Shown: piece by piece, positions 57,175 through 64,000 of the stretch
Numbering within the stretch: the first letter of the stretch is position 1
Layout: the number at the start of each line of letters is the position of its first letter
Origin: an uncultured Bacilli bacterium
GTDB taxonomy: Bacteria; Bacillota_I; Bacilli_A; RF39; UBA660
DNA length: 64,000 nt
Reading direction: 5' to 3'
NCBI GenBank assembly: GCA_934162665.1
Contig: CAKPJN010000001.1
Location: 124,001-188,000 of the forward strand
Position numbers and translations under genes: made by a program
The notes under the pieces: generated by a model
What the model was told of the DNA's origin: nothing
The model's database searches: none
The model's input: only the letters and a program-made list of their open reading frames with translations

Positions 57175-57476
57175 TCAAAAATTAATGGGTTATCATTCTT
57201 AATTTTTAAATTATATTTTATTAAAAGTATTTCTTTGATTTTTGGTATCATAACATCTATTGATTCTTGATAACAACACAGCATATCAAATGTAGAATTA
57301 ATATGATTATATAGAGGAGAATCACATAAACAATCTTTATAGAAACAATCTTTCAAATAAAATGCAACTGCTTCTGGAATGATAAAACTTACCATATATT
57401 TTTTAAAATTATTATCTATTGGAACAATTCTATTAAAGAATTCTTCATCTGATACATCTTTACCGTTTAGAATCAT
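57156..57476 (-). CDS. Hypothetical protein downstream of tnpV
   Basis: A 106-residue protein of unknown function with four cysteines (KDCFYKDCLCD, LCCY) in the middle. Its start overlaps the TnpV stop by 4 bases, so it is translated from the same message. No homologue recognised. It is the last gene of this minus-strand pair and ends inside the terminator. Confidence 0.5.
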   Translation of the reverse strand: MILNGKDVSDEEFFNRIVPIDNNFKKYMVSFIIPEAVAFYLKDCFYKDCLCDSPLYNHINSTFDMLCCYQESIDVMIPKIKEILLIKYNLKIKNDNPLIFEKNNKH

Positions 57477-57826
57477 ATATAAATATCTTCTTTCAAAATA
57501 ACTTCATCAACAACATTTTTATAATTATTTATAAGTTTGATCCATTCCATTTGATTATTCATTCTATTTTTTTCAGATAGTTTTTTATCTTTTTTCTTGT
57601 AGTTATTCATCATAGTTTCAAATTTTATATTACATTCATTACTTACCGAAGAAAGATAGTCAGTAAGTTGATTATTCATTAGTAGGTTTCTATATAATTG
57701 TTTTTTATGTTTTTTTATATAATTTAGCTTTAATAATCCATATCTGTTGATACTATTTGTGGTAGATGTAGCAATACATAATTTAGGTATTAAATAATCG
57801 CCATTTTTAATATAATTAATTTTCAT
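57473..57826 (-). CDS. TnpV-like protein
   Basis: A 117-residue protein matching the TnpV family of transposon-encoded proteins in Bacillota: RYGLLKLNYIKKHKKQLYRN, LLMNNQLTDYL, a charged helix, then NRMNNQMEWIKLINN and EEVIL-like ending DEVILKEDIYI. Its function in Tn4451-type elements is not defined. AAAGGAAAAAG precedes the ATG. It is near the right end of element 2. Confidence 0.78.
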   Translation of the reverse strand: MKINYIKNGDYLIPKLCIATSTTNSINRYGLLKLNYIKKHKKQLYRNLLMNNQLTDYLSSVSNECNIKFETMMNNYKKKDKKLSEKNRMNNQMEWIKLINNYKNVVDEVILKEDIYI

Positions 57827-57855
57827 ACTTTTTCCTTTCTTTAAAATAGTAATTT

Positions 57856-57876
57856 TAGGTACCCATTTAGGTACTA
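57856..57876 (+). repeat. Right paired direct repeat (integrase arm site candidate)
   Basis: TAGGTACCCA at 57856-57865 and TAGGTACTA at 57868-57876, period 12, matching the left pair at 52040-52061 in sequence, orientation and spacing. Confidence 0.75.
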
Positions 57877-57991
57877 AATTATTAAAATAGACTAATTATT
57901 ATTAGATTTATTTACTTATTAATAAATGATTTTTGCTTTAAAATAAAGGATTTAATCAAATATGATTTAAAAATATACTAATTAAATTTTG

Positions 57992-58037
57992 CCCCCCGAA
58001 GGAAATGGTATAGGTTCGATTCCTATTTTGAACACCA
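57992..58037 (+). tRNA. 3' half of the split tRNA (probable tRNA-Arg, anticodon CCG)
   Basis: CCCCCCGAA (loop side), GGAAA completing the anticodon stem TTTCC of the 5' half, TGGT, T arm ATAGG-TTCGATT-CCTAT, acceptor TTTGAAC, discriminator A and CCA. A hairpin ACTCGA/TCGAGT follows at 58053-58069. Joined to 51940-51977 it makes a 75-base cloverleaf. Position 33 reads C in the joined form, which is unusual. Confidence 0.75.
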
Positions 58038-58135
58038 GATTTAAGAATAACTCGAATTAGTCGAGTAATCATTGCTTTAATTGATAAAATTTATAAAGTA
58101 GTTTATTATATGTAGCGAATGAAAGGCGTGATATT

Positions 58136-58516
58136 ATAATAAGATTAGAAAATCCTAGTATTATTTTATTACCAATATATGCTACAGAATGTGAACAAGT
58201 ATCTAGTTTTGCCTCTATTTATGTACTTTATAGAAACGTTAATAATCCTAATAAAATTGAAATTGGAATACCTGATATGGTTCAATATTCTGGTTTAGCT
58301 AATATGGATGGGTATGAAGAAGCTACAGAAAGAGCATATTTTTATTGTGGTGGATCTCAATTGATGAGAGCTGCTAATGCTGTTTTGAGTAGACCAGTAT
58401 ATGAAATTATTCCATCTGATGATAGATGCGTTTTAGGTTATAAAATAATTAATGATTGTGATATTCCTTTAGAAGAAGTACTTGGTGATAATAAGAAACA
58501 TCAAAAAACAAAATAA
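58136..58516 (+). CDS. Hypothetical protein, start codon uncertain
   Basis: An open frame of 126 codons with good coding character (IRLENPSIILLPIYATECEQ, then MVQYSGLANMDGYEEATERA) and unknown function. The first ATG in frame (58277) would cut off 47 well-formed residues. Upstream, AAAGGCGTG is placed for an ATA or ATT codon at 58133-58139, and no ATG, GTG or TTG exists there. Either a rare start codon or a gene whose 5' end was lost. It lies just after the split tRNA. Confidence 0.45.
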   Translation: MIRLENPSIILLPIYATECEQVSSFASIYVLYRNVNNPNKIEIGIPDMVQYSGLANMDGYEEATERAYFYCGGSQLMRAANAVLSRPVYEIIPSDDRCVLGYKIINDCDIPLEEVLGDNKKHQKTK

Positions 58517-58517
58517 A

Positions 58518-59228
58518 TCATGGTTTAATATTTACAATAAAGCCATCAGTATAATCTTTTAAAGCAGCTCTTTCTTTATCATCTTTTATAGTCCATGCAA
58601 TTATTTGCATGCCTTTTTTTCTTTGTTTAATTACAAAGTTTTTTTTAATTATATTTTTATTTACTGCTAGAAAGTTTGGAGCAGTATAGGATAGATTTAT
58701 TTTTTTGATTTTTAGTAAACTAATTGATTTATTTTTATATATTATGGGGAGTAATATTCCTCTTATATAATCTGGTCTATTTACTTTGAACCAATGTATT
58801 ATATTTGGATAAAATGATTTTATAATAAACTTTCCTTGATAATTATCTAATTTATTACTTAAAATGTTACACATATCTTTAACTCTATCATCATTTTTGA
58901 TTTCTATATCTAAAAGAACTTTTCCGTTAACTAAATTTAGTACTTCATCTAATGTAGGTATAGAGTAGGTAGAATTTATAAGACTATATTTTAATAATTC
59001 TTTATAAGTTAGATCTTTTATTTTTTTGTTTACTCTTGTCATTCTAAATAAGTTATTGTCATGAAATACTACAATCGTATTATCTTTTAAAAGATGAATG
59101 TCTAGCTCTATCGGGAAATTTTTATTTAAAGCTAATTCAAATGCTTTTATGGAATTTTCAGGTACTTTTTTATTATCATGAATGCCTCTATGGACTATAA
59201 TTATTTCTTTTAAATAATTTTTATTCAT
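58518..59228 (-). CDS. Glycerophosphodiester phosphodiesterase (GDPD)
   Basis: A 236-residue TIM-barrel enzyme that hydrolyses glycerophosphodiesters to glycerol-3-phosphate and alcohol. Motifs: VHRGIHDNKKVPENSI with the catalytic histidine, ELDIHLLKDNTIVVFHD with metal and acid residues, and IEIKND later. No signal peptide, so probably cytoplasmic. AGAGGTG precedes the ATG. Convergent with the gene at 58136. Confidence 0.9.
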   Translation of the reverse strand: MNKNYLKEIIIVHRGIHDNKKVPENSIKAFELALNKNFPIELDIHLLKDNTIVVFHDNNLFRMTRVNKKIKDLTYKELLKYSLINSTYSIPTLDEVLNLVNGKVLLDIEIKNDDRVKDMCNILSNKLDNYQGKFIIKSFYPNIIHWFKVNRPDYIRGILLPIIYKNKSISLLKIKKINLSYTAPNFLAVNKNIIKKNFVIKQRKKGMQIIAWTIKDDKERAALKDYTDGFIVNIKP

Positions 59229-59256
59229 TTAAACACCTCTTTTAGATTAATTTTGT

Positions 59257-59285
59257 TTGTAAAAATTTATCTTTTGATATATAAT
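59257..59285 (+). promoter_or_regulatory. Promoter of the membrane protein gene at 59312
   Basis: TTGTAA at 59257-59262 and TATAAT at 59280-59285, 17-base spacing. Confidence 0.65.
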
Positions 59286-59311
59286 ATTACCTAAATTTAG
59301 GGGTGAGTTAT

Positions 59312-60196
59312 ATGGAACTTATTATTGTATTATTATATTGTTGTTTTGCATTTATACTATTCTTTATCTTTAATTTATCTTATAAAGAAGACAATAATTA
59401 TCCAATATTTAAAATTTTATTTCCGGTTATATATATTATTATATTAGCGTCAATATTTACTGATATAGGTTTTAAACAATTTAATGATTACATATTCTTA
59501 ATTATTGTTTTTGAATTTATAATTAGAATATATTATATGAATTATATTTTAAAACAAGATTTATTTTTAGATAATAAATATAATTTTAAGATGTATTTTA
59601 TTTCTATTTGTATTAGCTATATTATTAATATTTATTTTATTAATAAAGTAGATAATGTTTTTTTAACACCTAGTGAGTTTAGAATAGTTTTATGGTTATT
59701 TATATTTTCTTTTGGTTATAAATTTTTGAGGGAGTATTTTTCTAATAGTTTTTCAAAAAAAATAGATGATGATAATAATCAAAAGAATGAGTATTTTATT
59801 ATATCTTATGCAAAACTTAAGAATAAGTATAGAAATACAGTTTCTAGTAAGGATAAAAAAGTAGTAGATATTGTTTATGCCATTATGGTTTATGAAAACT
59901 TTAAAAGACCACCTTTTCTTAGAAAATTAGATTTATTTAAGAGTAAGTTTACTAATGAATTATCAAAACAAGGAATTATGCAAGTAGACTCTAAAAATTA
60001 TTTAACTGATATTGATAGTATCTTGTTGGTAACTAAAAATATAGAAAAGATAGCAACTAAGTTAAATTCTAATACAAAAACTAGTAAGAGTAATTTTGTA
60101 AGTAATGTTTTATCTTCTTATTATAAGAAAGATTCCTGCTACAAAGATGTATTATTTATATATGATAGTATAGTTGAATTTAATAGATATGATTAA
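59312..60196 (+). CDS. Membrane protein with possible lysozyme-like C-terminal domain
   Basis: A 294-residue protein with five or six N-terminal hydrophobic helices (to about residue 150) and a soluble C-terminal domain. That domain reads VYAIMVYENFKRPP and, about 20 residues on, KQGIMQV, which recalls the catalytic glutamate and GLMQ motif of lytic transglycosylases. The match is short and unproven. GGGGTGAG precedes ATG 59312. Downstream is the SOD gene behind a hairpin. Confidence 0.5.
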   Translation: MELIIVLLYCCFAFILFFIFNLSYKEDNNYPIFKILFPVIYIIILASIFTDIGFKQFNDYIFLIIVFEFIIRIYYMNYILKQDLFLDNKYNFKMYFISICISYIINIYFINKVDNVFLTPSEFRIVLWLFIFSFGYKFLREYFSNSFSKKIDDDNNQKNEYFIISYAKLKNKYRNTVSSKDKKVVDIVYAIMVYENFKRPPFLRKLDLFKSKFTNELSKQGIMQVDSKNYLTDIDSILLVTKNIEKIATKLNSNTKTSKSNFVSNVLSSYYKKDSCYKDVLFIYDSIVEFNRYD

Positions 60197-60207
60197 TTTT
60201 AAGTATT

Positions 60208-60250
60208 AAAACGCATCTTTTAAATATAATTTAGAAGGAGGCGTTTTTTT
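60208..60250 (+). promoter_or_regulatory. Terminator-like hairpin that contains the sod ribosome binding site
   Basis: AAAACGC-ATCTTTT (60208-60221) pairs with AGAAGGAG-GCGTTTT (60233-60247) with 13 of 14 positions pairing, followed by T's. The GGAGG in the 3' arm is the ribosome binding site for the TTG at 60249, so folding would end transcription or block translation of sod. Confidence 0.6.
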
Positions 60251-60866
60251 GTATACATTAAAAAAATTAAACTATTTATTTCAAGATTTGGAACCTTATA
60301 TTGATACTCATACTATGGGACTTCATTATAATAAACATTTTAGGGGATATTTAAATAAACTTAATTTGTTACTTGTAAAAAATAAGTTTAAGTTTCAGTA
60401 TCCACTTTCTGAGTTGTATTTTTATTTAAATTCTTTTTCCTATGATGATCGGGAAGCTATTGTTTTTAATTTGGGAGGAGTCTTAAATCATGAGCTTTAT
60501 TTTGATTCTTTAGCTTCTAAAGTGGTTTTACCAGCTGGTGATTTAGAAAAACAAATTGTTAAACAGTTTGGAAGTTATGAAACATTTGTAGAAAAATTTA
60601 AAGATGTTTCTAAATCATTGAAAGAATCCGGATATACTTTTTTAGAGATTTCTTTAAATGGAGATCTTATAATTAATAATAGAAGTAATCAAGATAGTCC
60701 ATTATTTCATGGAAATATACCGCTTTTTTGTATTGATTTGTGGGAACATGCTTATTATATAAATTATGAAAATAATAGAGATGTTTACTTAGATAATATT
60801 TTTAATGTTGTGTCTTTTTCTTACGCAAATAAATTGTATGAAAATTTTCATAAAAATTATCTTTAA
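60249..60866 (+). CDS. Superoxide dismutase (Fe/Mn family)
   Basis: A 205-residue enzyme that converts superoxide to oxygen and peroxide. Metal ligands are kept: H in GLHYNKHF, H in LNHELYF, and D and H in DLWEHAYYINY. The sequence is divergent, with YIDTHTMGLHY where most have a longer N-terminus. Fe versus Mn preference cannot be read with certainty. It starts at TTG 60249 directly after the T-run of the hairpin described at 60208-60250. Confidence 0.88.
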   Translation: MYTLKKLNYLFQDLEPYIDTHTMGLHYNKHFRGYLNKLNLLLVKNKFKFQYPLSELYFYLNSFSYDDREAIVFNLGGVLNHELYFDSLASKVVLPAGDLEKQIVKQFGSYETFVEKFKDVSKSLKESGYTFLEISLNGDLIINNRSNQDSPLFHGNIPLFCIDLWEHAYYINYENNRDVYLDNIFNVVSFSYANKLYENFHKNYL

Positions 60867-60913
60867 TTTATGTTTATATTTATGATATTATTTATATAGG
60901 GTAGGTAGATTTT

Positions 60914-61819
60914 ATGAAAAAGAAAAATATTTATCGTGGAATAATTTCTTTAATACTTCTTTTAGGATGCTTTTTATATACATATTATTTAGATTCTTCA
61001 AATAATATAGAAAATGATAATATTTCAAAAAGAGTAATTAATGAGGATAGTTCTAGTGGATATTTAAAAGTATATTATTTGGATGTTGGACAGGCTGATT
61101 CTATATTAATTGATTGTAATCAAAAGTATATGCTTATTGATGCAGGTAATAATGAAGATGGAAAATTATTAGTTGATTATTTTAATAGTTTGGGTATTAA
61201 AAAATTTGATTATGTAATTGCCTCTCATCCTCATGAAGATCATATTGGTGGAATGGATGATATTATTAATAATTTTTCTATTGATAATTTTTATATGCCT
61301 GATGTTATTACTACTACTAAAACATATGAAGATTTATTAGATGCTCTTGAAAATGTGCAACTTAGTGTTTATACGCCTAATGCGAAAGATACCTTTTTGT
61401 TAGATAATAGTAGTGTGCAGATATTATATGTTGGTAACGATGAGGGCAATTTAAATGATGCATCTATAGTATTAAAACTAACATTTGGAAAAGAAAAATT
61501 TTTATTTATGGGTGATGCTTCAGAAAAAGTAGAAAAAGAAATACTTAATAAAGATTTAGAAAGTGATGTATTAAAAGTTGGACATCATGGATCACAATAT
61601 TCTACAAGTTTGAAATTTTTAGAGAAGGTATCACCTAAATACGCAATTATTTCAGTTGGTAAAGATAATAGTTATAACCATCCACATGACATAGTTCTTA
61701 ATAGGCTTAGTAAGATTGGTTCTAGGGTTTATAGAACTGATATAGATGGAACTATTTTAATTACTAGTGATGGAAATAGTTTGAATTTTTCAAATATTTT
61801 AACTAATACAGATGGGTAG
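60914..61819 (+). CDS. ComEC-like metallo-beta-lactamase fold hydrolase
   Basis: A 301-residue protein with an N-terminal membrane anchor (about residues 8-27) and an extracellular MBL domain. Metal motifs: SHPHEDHIGG, MGDASEK and GHHGSQYS; YLDVGQADSILI at the start is typical of the ComEC/Rec2 C-terminal nuclease-like domain. A secreted nuclease or phosphodiesterase is likely. Its stop is 9 bases before the DUF3006 gene, a common pairing. Confidence 0.85.
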   Translation: MKKKNIYRGIISLILLLGCFLYTYYLDSSNNIENDNISKRVINEDSSSGYLKVYYLDVGQADSILIDCNQKYMLIDAGNNEDGKLLVDYFNSLGIKKFDYVIASHPHEDHIGGMDDIINNFSIDNFYMPDVITTTKTYEDLLDALENVQLSVYTPNAKDTFLLDNSSVQILYVGNDEGNLNDASIVLKLTFGKEKFLFMGDASEKVEKEILNKDLESDVLKVGHHGSQYSTSLKFLEKVSPKYAIISVGKDNSYNHPHDIVLNRLSKIGSRVYRTDIDGTILITSDGNSLNFSNILTNTDG

Positions 61820-61828
61820 GTGATTTTC

Positions 61829-62050
61829 TTGTTTTCAGTTGATCAAATAATAGATGATATAGTGATTCTTGAGGATATTAATACAAAAGAAAAAAGAGAA
61901 GTAGATATTGATATACTTCCCGATAATATTAAAGAAGGTAGTATTTTAAAATATGAAAATAATTTATATTATATTGATTTAGATGTAGAACAAAGACGGA
62001 GGTCTGAATTTAGGGAGAGGTTGGAAAGATTAAAAAATAATAATTGGTAG
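61829..62050 (+). CDS. DUF3006 protein
   Basis: A 73-residue protein starting MFSVDQIIDDIVILEDIN, with EGSILKYENNLYYIDLD and an arginine-rich helix RRSEFRERLERL at the end. This fits DUF3006, small proteins that accompany ComEC-like MBL hydrolases. TAGGTG lies six bases before the TTG at 61829; the GTG at 61820 overlaps that site and is rejected. Confidence 0.78.
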   Translation: MFSVDQIIDDIVILEDINTKEKREVDIDILPDNIKEGSILKYENNLYYIDLDVEQRRRSEFRERLERLKNNNW

Positions 62051-62068
62051 TTTATGAAAGGATATTGA

Positions 62069-62713
62069 TTGAGAACTATTAATTTACCTGATTACAATAA
62101 AAAAGAAGAATTTATTAATTCTTTTAGTCATGGACTTGGTGCAGTATTTAGTGTTTTTGGACTTGTTCTTTTATTTTTGAAAGCTAAATATGTTAGTTTT
62201 GTTGCGGCTATTGGTAGTTTTATTTATGGAGTTAGTTTAATATTACTTTATACTAATTCGTGTATTTATCATGCACTTATTTTACCTAATAAAAAGTGGG
62301 TATTTAGAATAATTGATCATTGTAGTGTATTTTTATTAGAAGCTGGTACTTATACACCGATTATATTACTTTCTTTTGATAAAACGTTTTCTTTGATTTT
62401 ACTTTTGATAGTATGGGGTATTTTTATTGGTGCTAGTATTCTTAATATAATAGATGTAGATAAATATGATAGTATTTGTGTTTTTTTAAATTTAGTTATG
62501 GGGTGGGGTGTTTTAGTACTTTGCCCTATTCTTATTAATTTTTGTGGAATACTAGGGATATTTCTTTTGATATTTGGAGGAGTTATGTATTCAGTTGGGT
62601 CTATATTATATAAAATAGGTTCAAAAAGAAGATATTTTCATTCGATTTTTCATTTTTTTGTATTACTTGGAAGTGTTATGCATTTTATAATGATATATTA
62701 TTGTTTTTTATAG
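62069..62713 (+). CDS. Hemolysin III family (PAQR-like) membrane protein
   Basis: A 214-residue seven-helix protein. The motifs EEFINSFSHGLGA near the start, NSCIYHAL, RIIDHCSVFLLEAGTYTP and a final helix with HSIFHFFVLLGSVMHF are those of the hemolysin III/YqfA group, which have metal-binding histidines like PAQR receptors. Role unknown in most bacteria. It starts at TTG 62069 after GAAAGGATA. Confidence 0.9.
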   Translation: MRTINLPDYNKKEEFINSFSHGLGAVFSVFGLVLLFLKAKYVSFVAAIGSFIYGVSLILLYTNSCIYHALILPNKKWVFRIIDHCSVFLLEAGTYTPIILLSFDKTFSLILLLIVWGIFIGASILNIIDVDKYDSICVFLNLVMGWGVLVLCPILINFCGILGIFLLIFGGVMYSVGSILYKIGSKRRYFHSIFHFFVLLGSVMHFIMIYYCFL

Positions 62714-62725
62714 GAAGTGTTAATT

Positions 62726-63319
62726 ATGAGCCATAATAAATATAGGTTACCGTTTTCTAAAACTTGGTATGTTGAGTTTGGTGGAATAACTAAAAAAGAT
62801 TCTCATTCTTATGATATTATTAATCAACGATATGCATATGACTTTGAAATAAGAAATGACAATTTACCATATCATGATGATTATAAAGAGTGCGATAATT
62901 ATTATAGTTACTTGGAAGACATTATTGCTCCTTGTGATGGATTTGTGGTTGATGTAGTTGATTTATATGATGATATTAAAATATTGAATAATAGGCCAGT
63001 TGTTTGTGATTGTGAGAGTCCATATGGAAATTATATTATAATTAAACATAAATATAATGAGTATAGTGTTATTTGTCATGTAAAAAGGGGAAGCTTTTTA
63101 GTAAAGATTGGGGATATGGTAAAGACTGGGGATGTTTTAGGAAAAGTTGGTAATAGCGGAAATACGATGGGTCCACATATTCATTTTCAGGTTCAAAATG
63201 GATTAACTTTTGATAGTACTGGTATTAAGATTACTTTTAAAAATGTTTGTTTTAAAGAAAAAAATAAGTATAAAAGAGTAAAATATATTCATAAAAATAT
63301 GTATGTTAAAAATGATTAA
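62726..63319 (+). CDS. M23 (LytM) family peptidase without signal peptide
   Basis: A 197-residue protein. Metal motifs of M23 peptidases are present: HSYD near residue 28 with YAYDF, and HIHFQ at about residue 153; GDMVKTGDVLGKVGNSGNT is the usual segment before it. There is no signal peptide or membrane helix, which is odd for a wall hydrolase. It may act on an intracellular substrate, or leave the cell by another route. The SD is AGGAAGTG before ATG 62726. Confidence 0.82.
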   Translation: MSHNKYRLPFSKTWYVEFGGITKKDSHSYDIINQRYAYDFEIRNDNLPYHDDYKECDNYYSYLEDIIAPCDGFVVDVVDLYDDIKILNNRPVVCDCESPYGNYIIIKHKYNEYSVICHVKRGSFLVKIGDMVKTGDVLGKVGNSGNTMGPHIHFQVQNGLTFDSTGIKITFKNVCFKEKNKYKRVKYIHKNMYVKND

Positions 63320-63408
63320 TAGATTCAATAAAGGAAAATAATTTTTCTTTTGAGTATTTAAAAAGATTATAACCTATGTTATACTATATAGTAGGATAGG
63401 TGATTTGT

Positions 63409-63852
63409 TTGAAAACTATTTATGATGTTGCTTCTTTTAAGAAGGCTTTTACCTTTTTTATAATTCCACTTTTAGTAATACTTGTTACTTTTCTAGTAGG
63501 ACTTACTATTTATTCAATAAAAAGTAAAAAGAAAGATACTAGATATAATTATAATATGAATTTTTATAGCTTATTACTTGGCGTTATCGTATGTAGTTTT
63601 TTGACTGCTTTTGCGACTGGGTTTTCAATTAATTTTATAGAAATTATAAAGAGTAGTAATTCTATTGATGAGTTTAAATTATTATATTATTTAAGTTTTT
63701 TATTTCCGTTATTTCCACTTATATTTTTAATAATATTTATGGTTTTATTTTATAAAAATTATAAAAAGAAGAAACATAAATATAGAACTGATGATGTTTT
63801 ACAACTCTATGATACAAAGAATAAAAAGAAAGATGATATTGAGGTTATATAG
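63409..63852 (+). CDS. Hypothetical three-helix membrane protein
   Basis: A 147-residue protein with three hydrophobic segments (about residues 15-36, 51-73, 91-113) and a lysine-rich, acidic tail. No family recognised. AGGTG sits six bases before the TTG at 63409, which I prefer to the GTG at 63400 that overlaps it. Its stop touches the start of the next gene. Confidence 0.6.
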   Translation: MKTIYDVASFKKAFTFFIIPLLVILVTFLVGLTIYSIKSKKKDTRYNYNMNFYSLLLGVIVCSFLTAFATGFSINFIEIIKSSNSIDEFKLLYYLSFLFPLFPLIFLIIFMVLFYKNYKKKKHKYRTDDVLQLYDTKNKKKDDIEVI

Positions 63853-64000
63853 ATGAGTCAAAAACGAGAAAAAAGTACAGTTTTAGTATTATTCACTATA
63901 TTTATATTATTTGTTTTTATTATATTACCGCCTATTTTTAGAGGACTTTTTCCTAAAACAGTTTCTGATAAAAAGGATGATATTACTGAAGTGATTAAAA
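63853..64000 (+). CDS. Membrane protein, N-terminal part
   Basis: Starts MSQKREKSTVLVLFTIFILF with one hydrophobic helix (about residues 9-28) followed by FPKTVSDKKDDITEVIK and then the window edge. It begins on the base after the stop of the previous gene, behind GAGGTTAT, so they are one operon. Too short to name. Confidence 0.6.
   Translation, partial: MSQKREKSTVLVLFTIFILFVFIILPPIFRGLFPKTVSDKKDDITEVIK

Larger units (their letters stand above)
51978..57991. mobile_element. Tyrosine-integrase genomic island in a tRNA anticodon loop
   Basis: About 6.0 kb separate two halves of one tRNA gene. The island holds an integrase, a RepA-like ATPase and a DUF3173-type protein on the minus strand, an XRE regulator and two unknown genes on the plus strand, and TnpV plus an unknown on the minus strand. 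Paired TAGGTACCCA repeats lie near both ends. No relaxase, capsid or secretion genes were found, so it is a non-autonomous or cryptic element, possibly a satellite. Confidence 0.8.

Noticed and set aside
51978..57991. Element 2 as a complete prophage
   Set aside because: No capsid, terminase, portal or lysis genes were found; only integration, replication-like and regulatory genes with unknown cargo.

Overview
The window is a very A+T-rich stretch (roughly 70% A+T by eye) of a bacterial chromosome using the standard code: TGA terminates genes such as murG. Gene content and order point to a Gram-positive Bacillota of class Bacilli. Supports are dnaG-rpoD-trmK, nfo next to a DUF2624 (YqfT-like) gene, spoIIIE near a ymfF-ymfH pair, yqeG-yqeH, Shine-Dalgarno sites of the AGGTGAT type, and a sigK-like sigma factor gene with a pro-sequence. 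It looks like an uncultured host-associated lineage (RF39/Erysipelotrichia-like), but the species cannot be fixed from the sequence.

Layout. 1-12.9 kb: tmcAL (partial), a division and wall cluster (murG, murB, divIB, a GT-C glycosyltransferase, ftsA, ftsZ), an arginase-family gene, murE, a VanZ protein and a flippase. 13-25.7 kb: sigK, a surface polysaccharide deacetylase, yqeG/yqeH, the dnaG-rpoD-trmK macromolecular synthesis operon, a GHL10-type hydrolase, two orphan prepilins, nfo and DUF2624. 25.7-41.5 kb: a class B PBP, mraZ with an unusual sigma-like gene, rpmG, efp, spoIIIE, deoD, ymfF/ymfH (linked in Bacillus to EF-P modification), a decayed TnpB patch, alkD, a ZnuA-like lipoprotein, yidD, rnc, an RNase J2-like gene and tRNA-Arg(CCT).

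Two mobile elements interrupt the chromosome. Element 1 (about 41.5-47.06 kb) lies at the 3' end of tRNA-Arg(CCT). It carries a large serine recombinase behind a leader peptide/attenuator, a MobV relaxase, a recognisable MobV-type oriT, an XRE regulator and a cargo pair (small basic protein plus YHYH surface protein). A zone of gene decay follows (47.3-49.0 kb: KilA-N with an internal deletion, a broken gene, a shortened Nudix). Element 2 (about 51.98-57.99 kb) splits a second tRNA gene in its anticodon loop. It carries a tyrosine integrase, a RepA-like ATPase, a DUF3173-type excisionase candidate, an XRE regulator with palindromic operators, two unrecognised genes whose products share a C-terminal VLTKK tail, TnpV and another unknown. 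Paired TAGGTACCCA repeats with a 12-base period sit just inside both ends and look like integrase arm sites.

58-64 kb returns to chromosome: GDPD phosphodiesterase, a membrane protein with a transglycosylase-like GIMQV motif, superoxide dismutase with its ribosome binding site inside a terminator-like hairpin, a ComEC-like metallo-beta-lactamase protein with DUF3006, hemolysin III, an M23 peptidase and two membrane proteins. The best candidates for new biology are the element 2 two-gene cassette, the split tRNA, the recombinase attenuator, and genes that appear to start at ATT/ATA codons.
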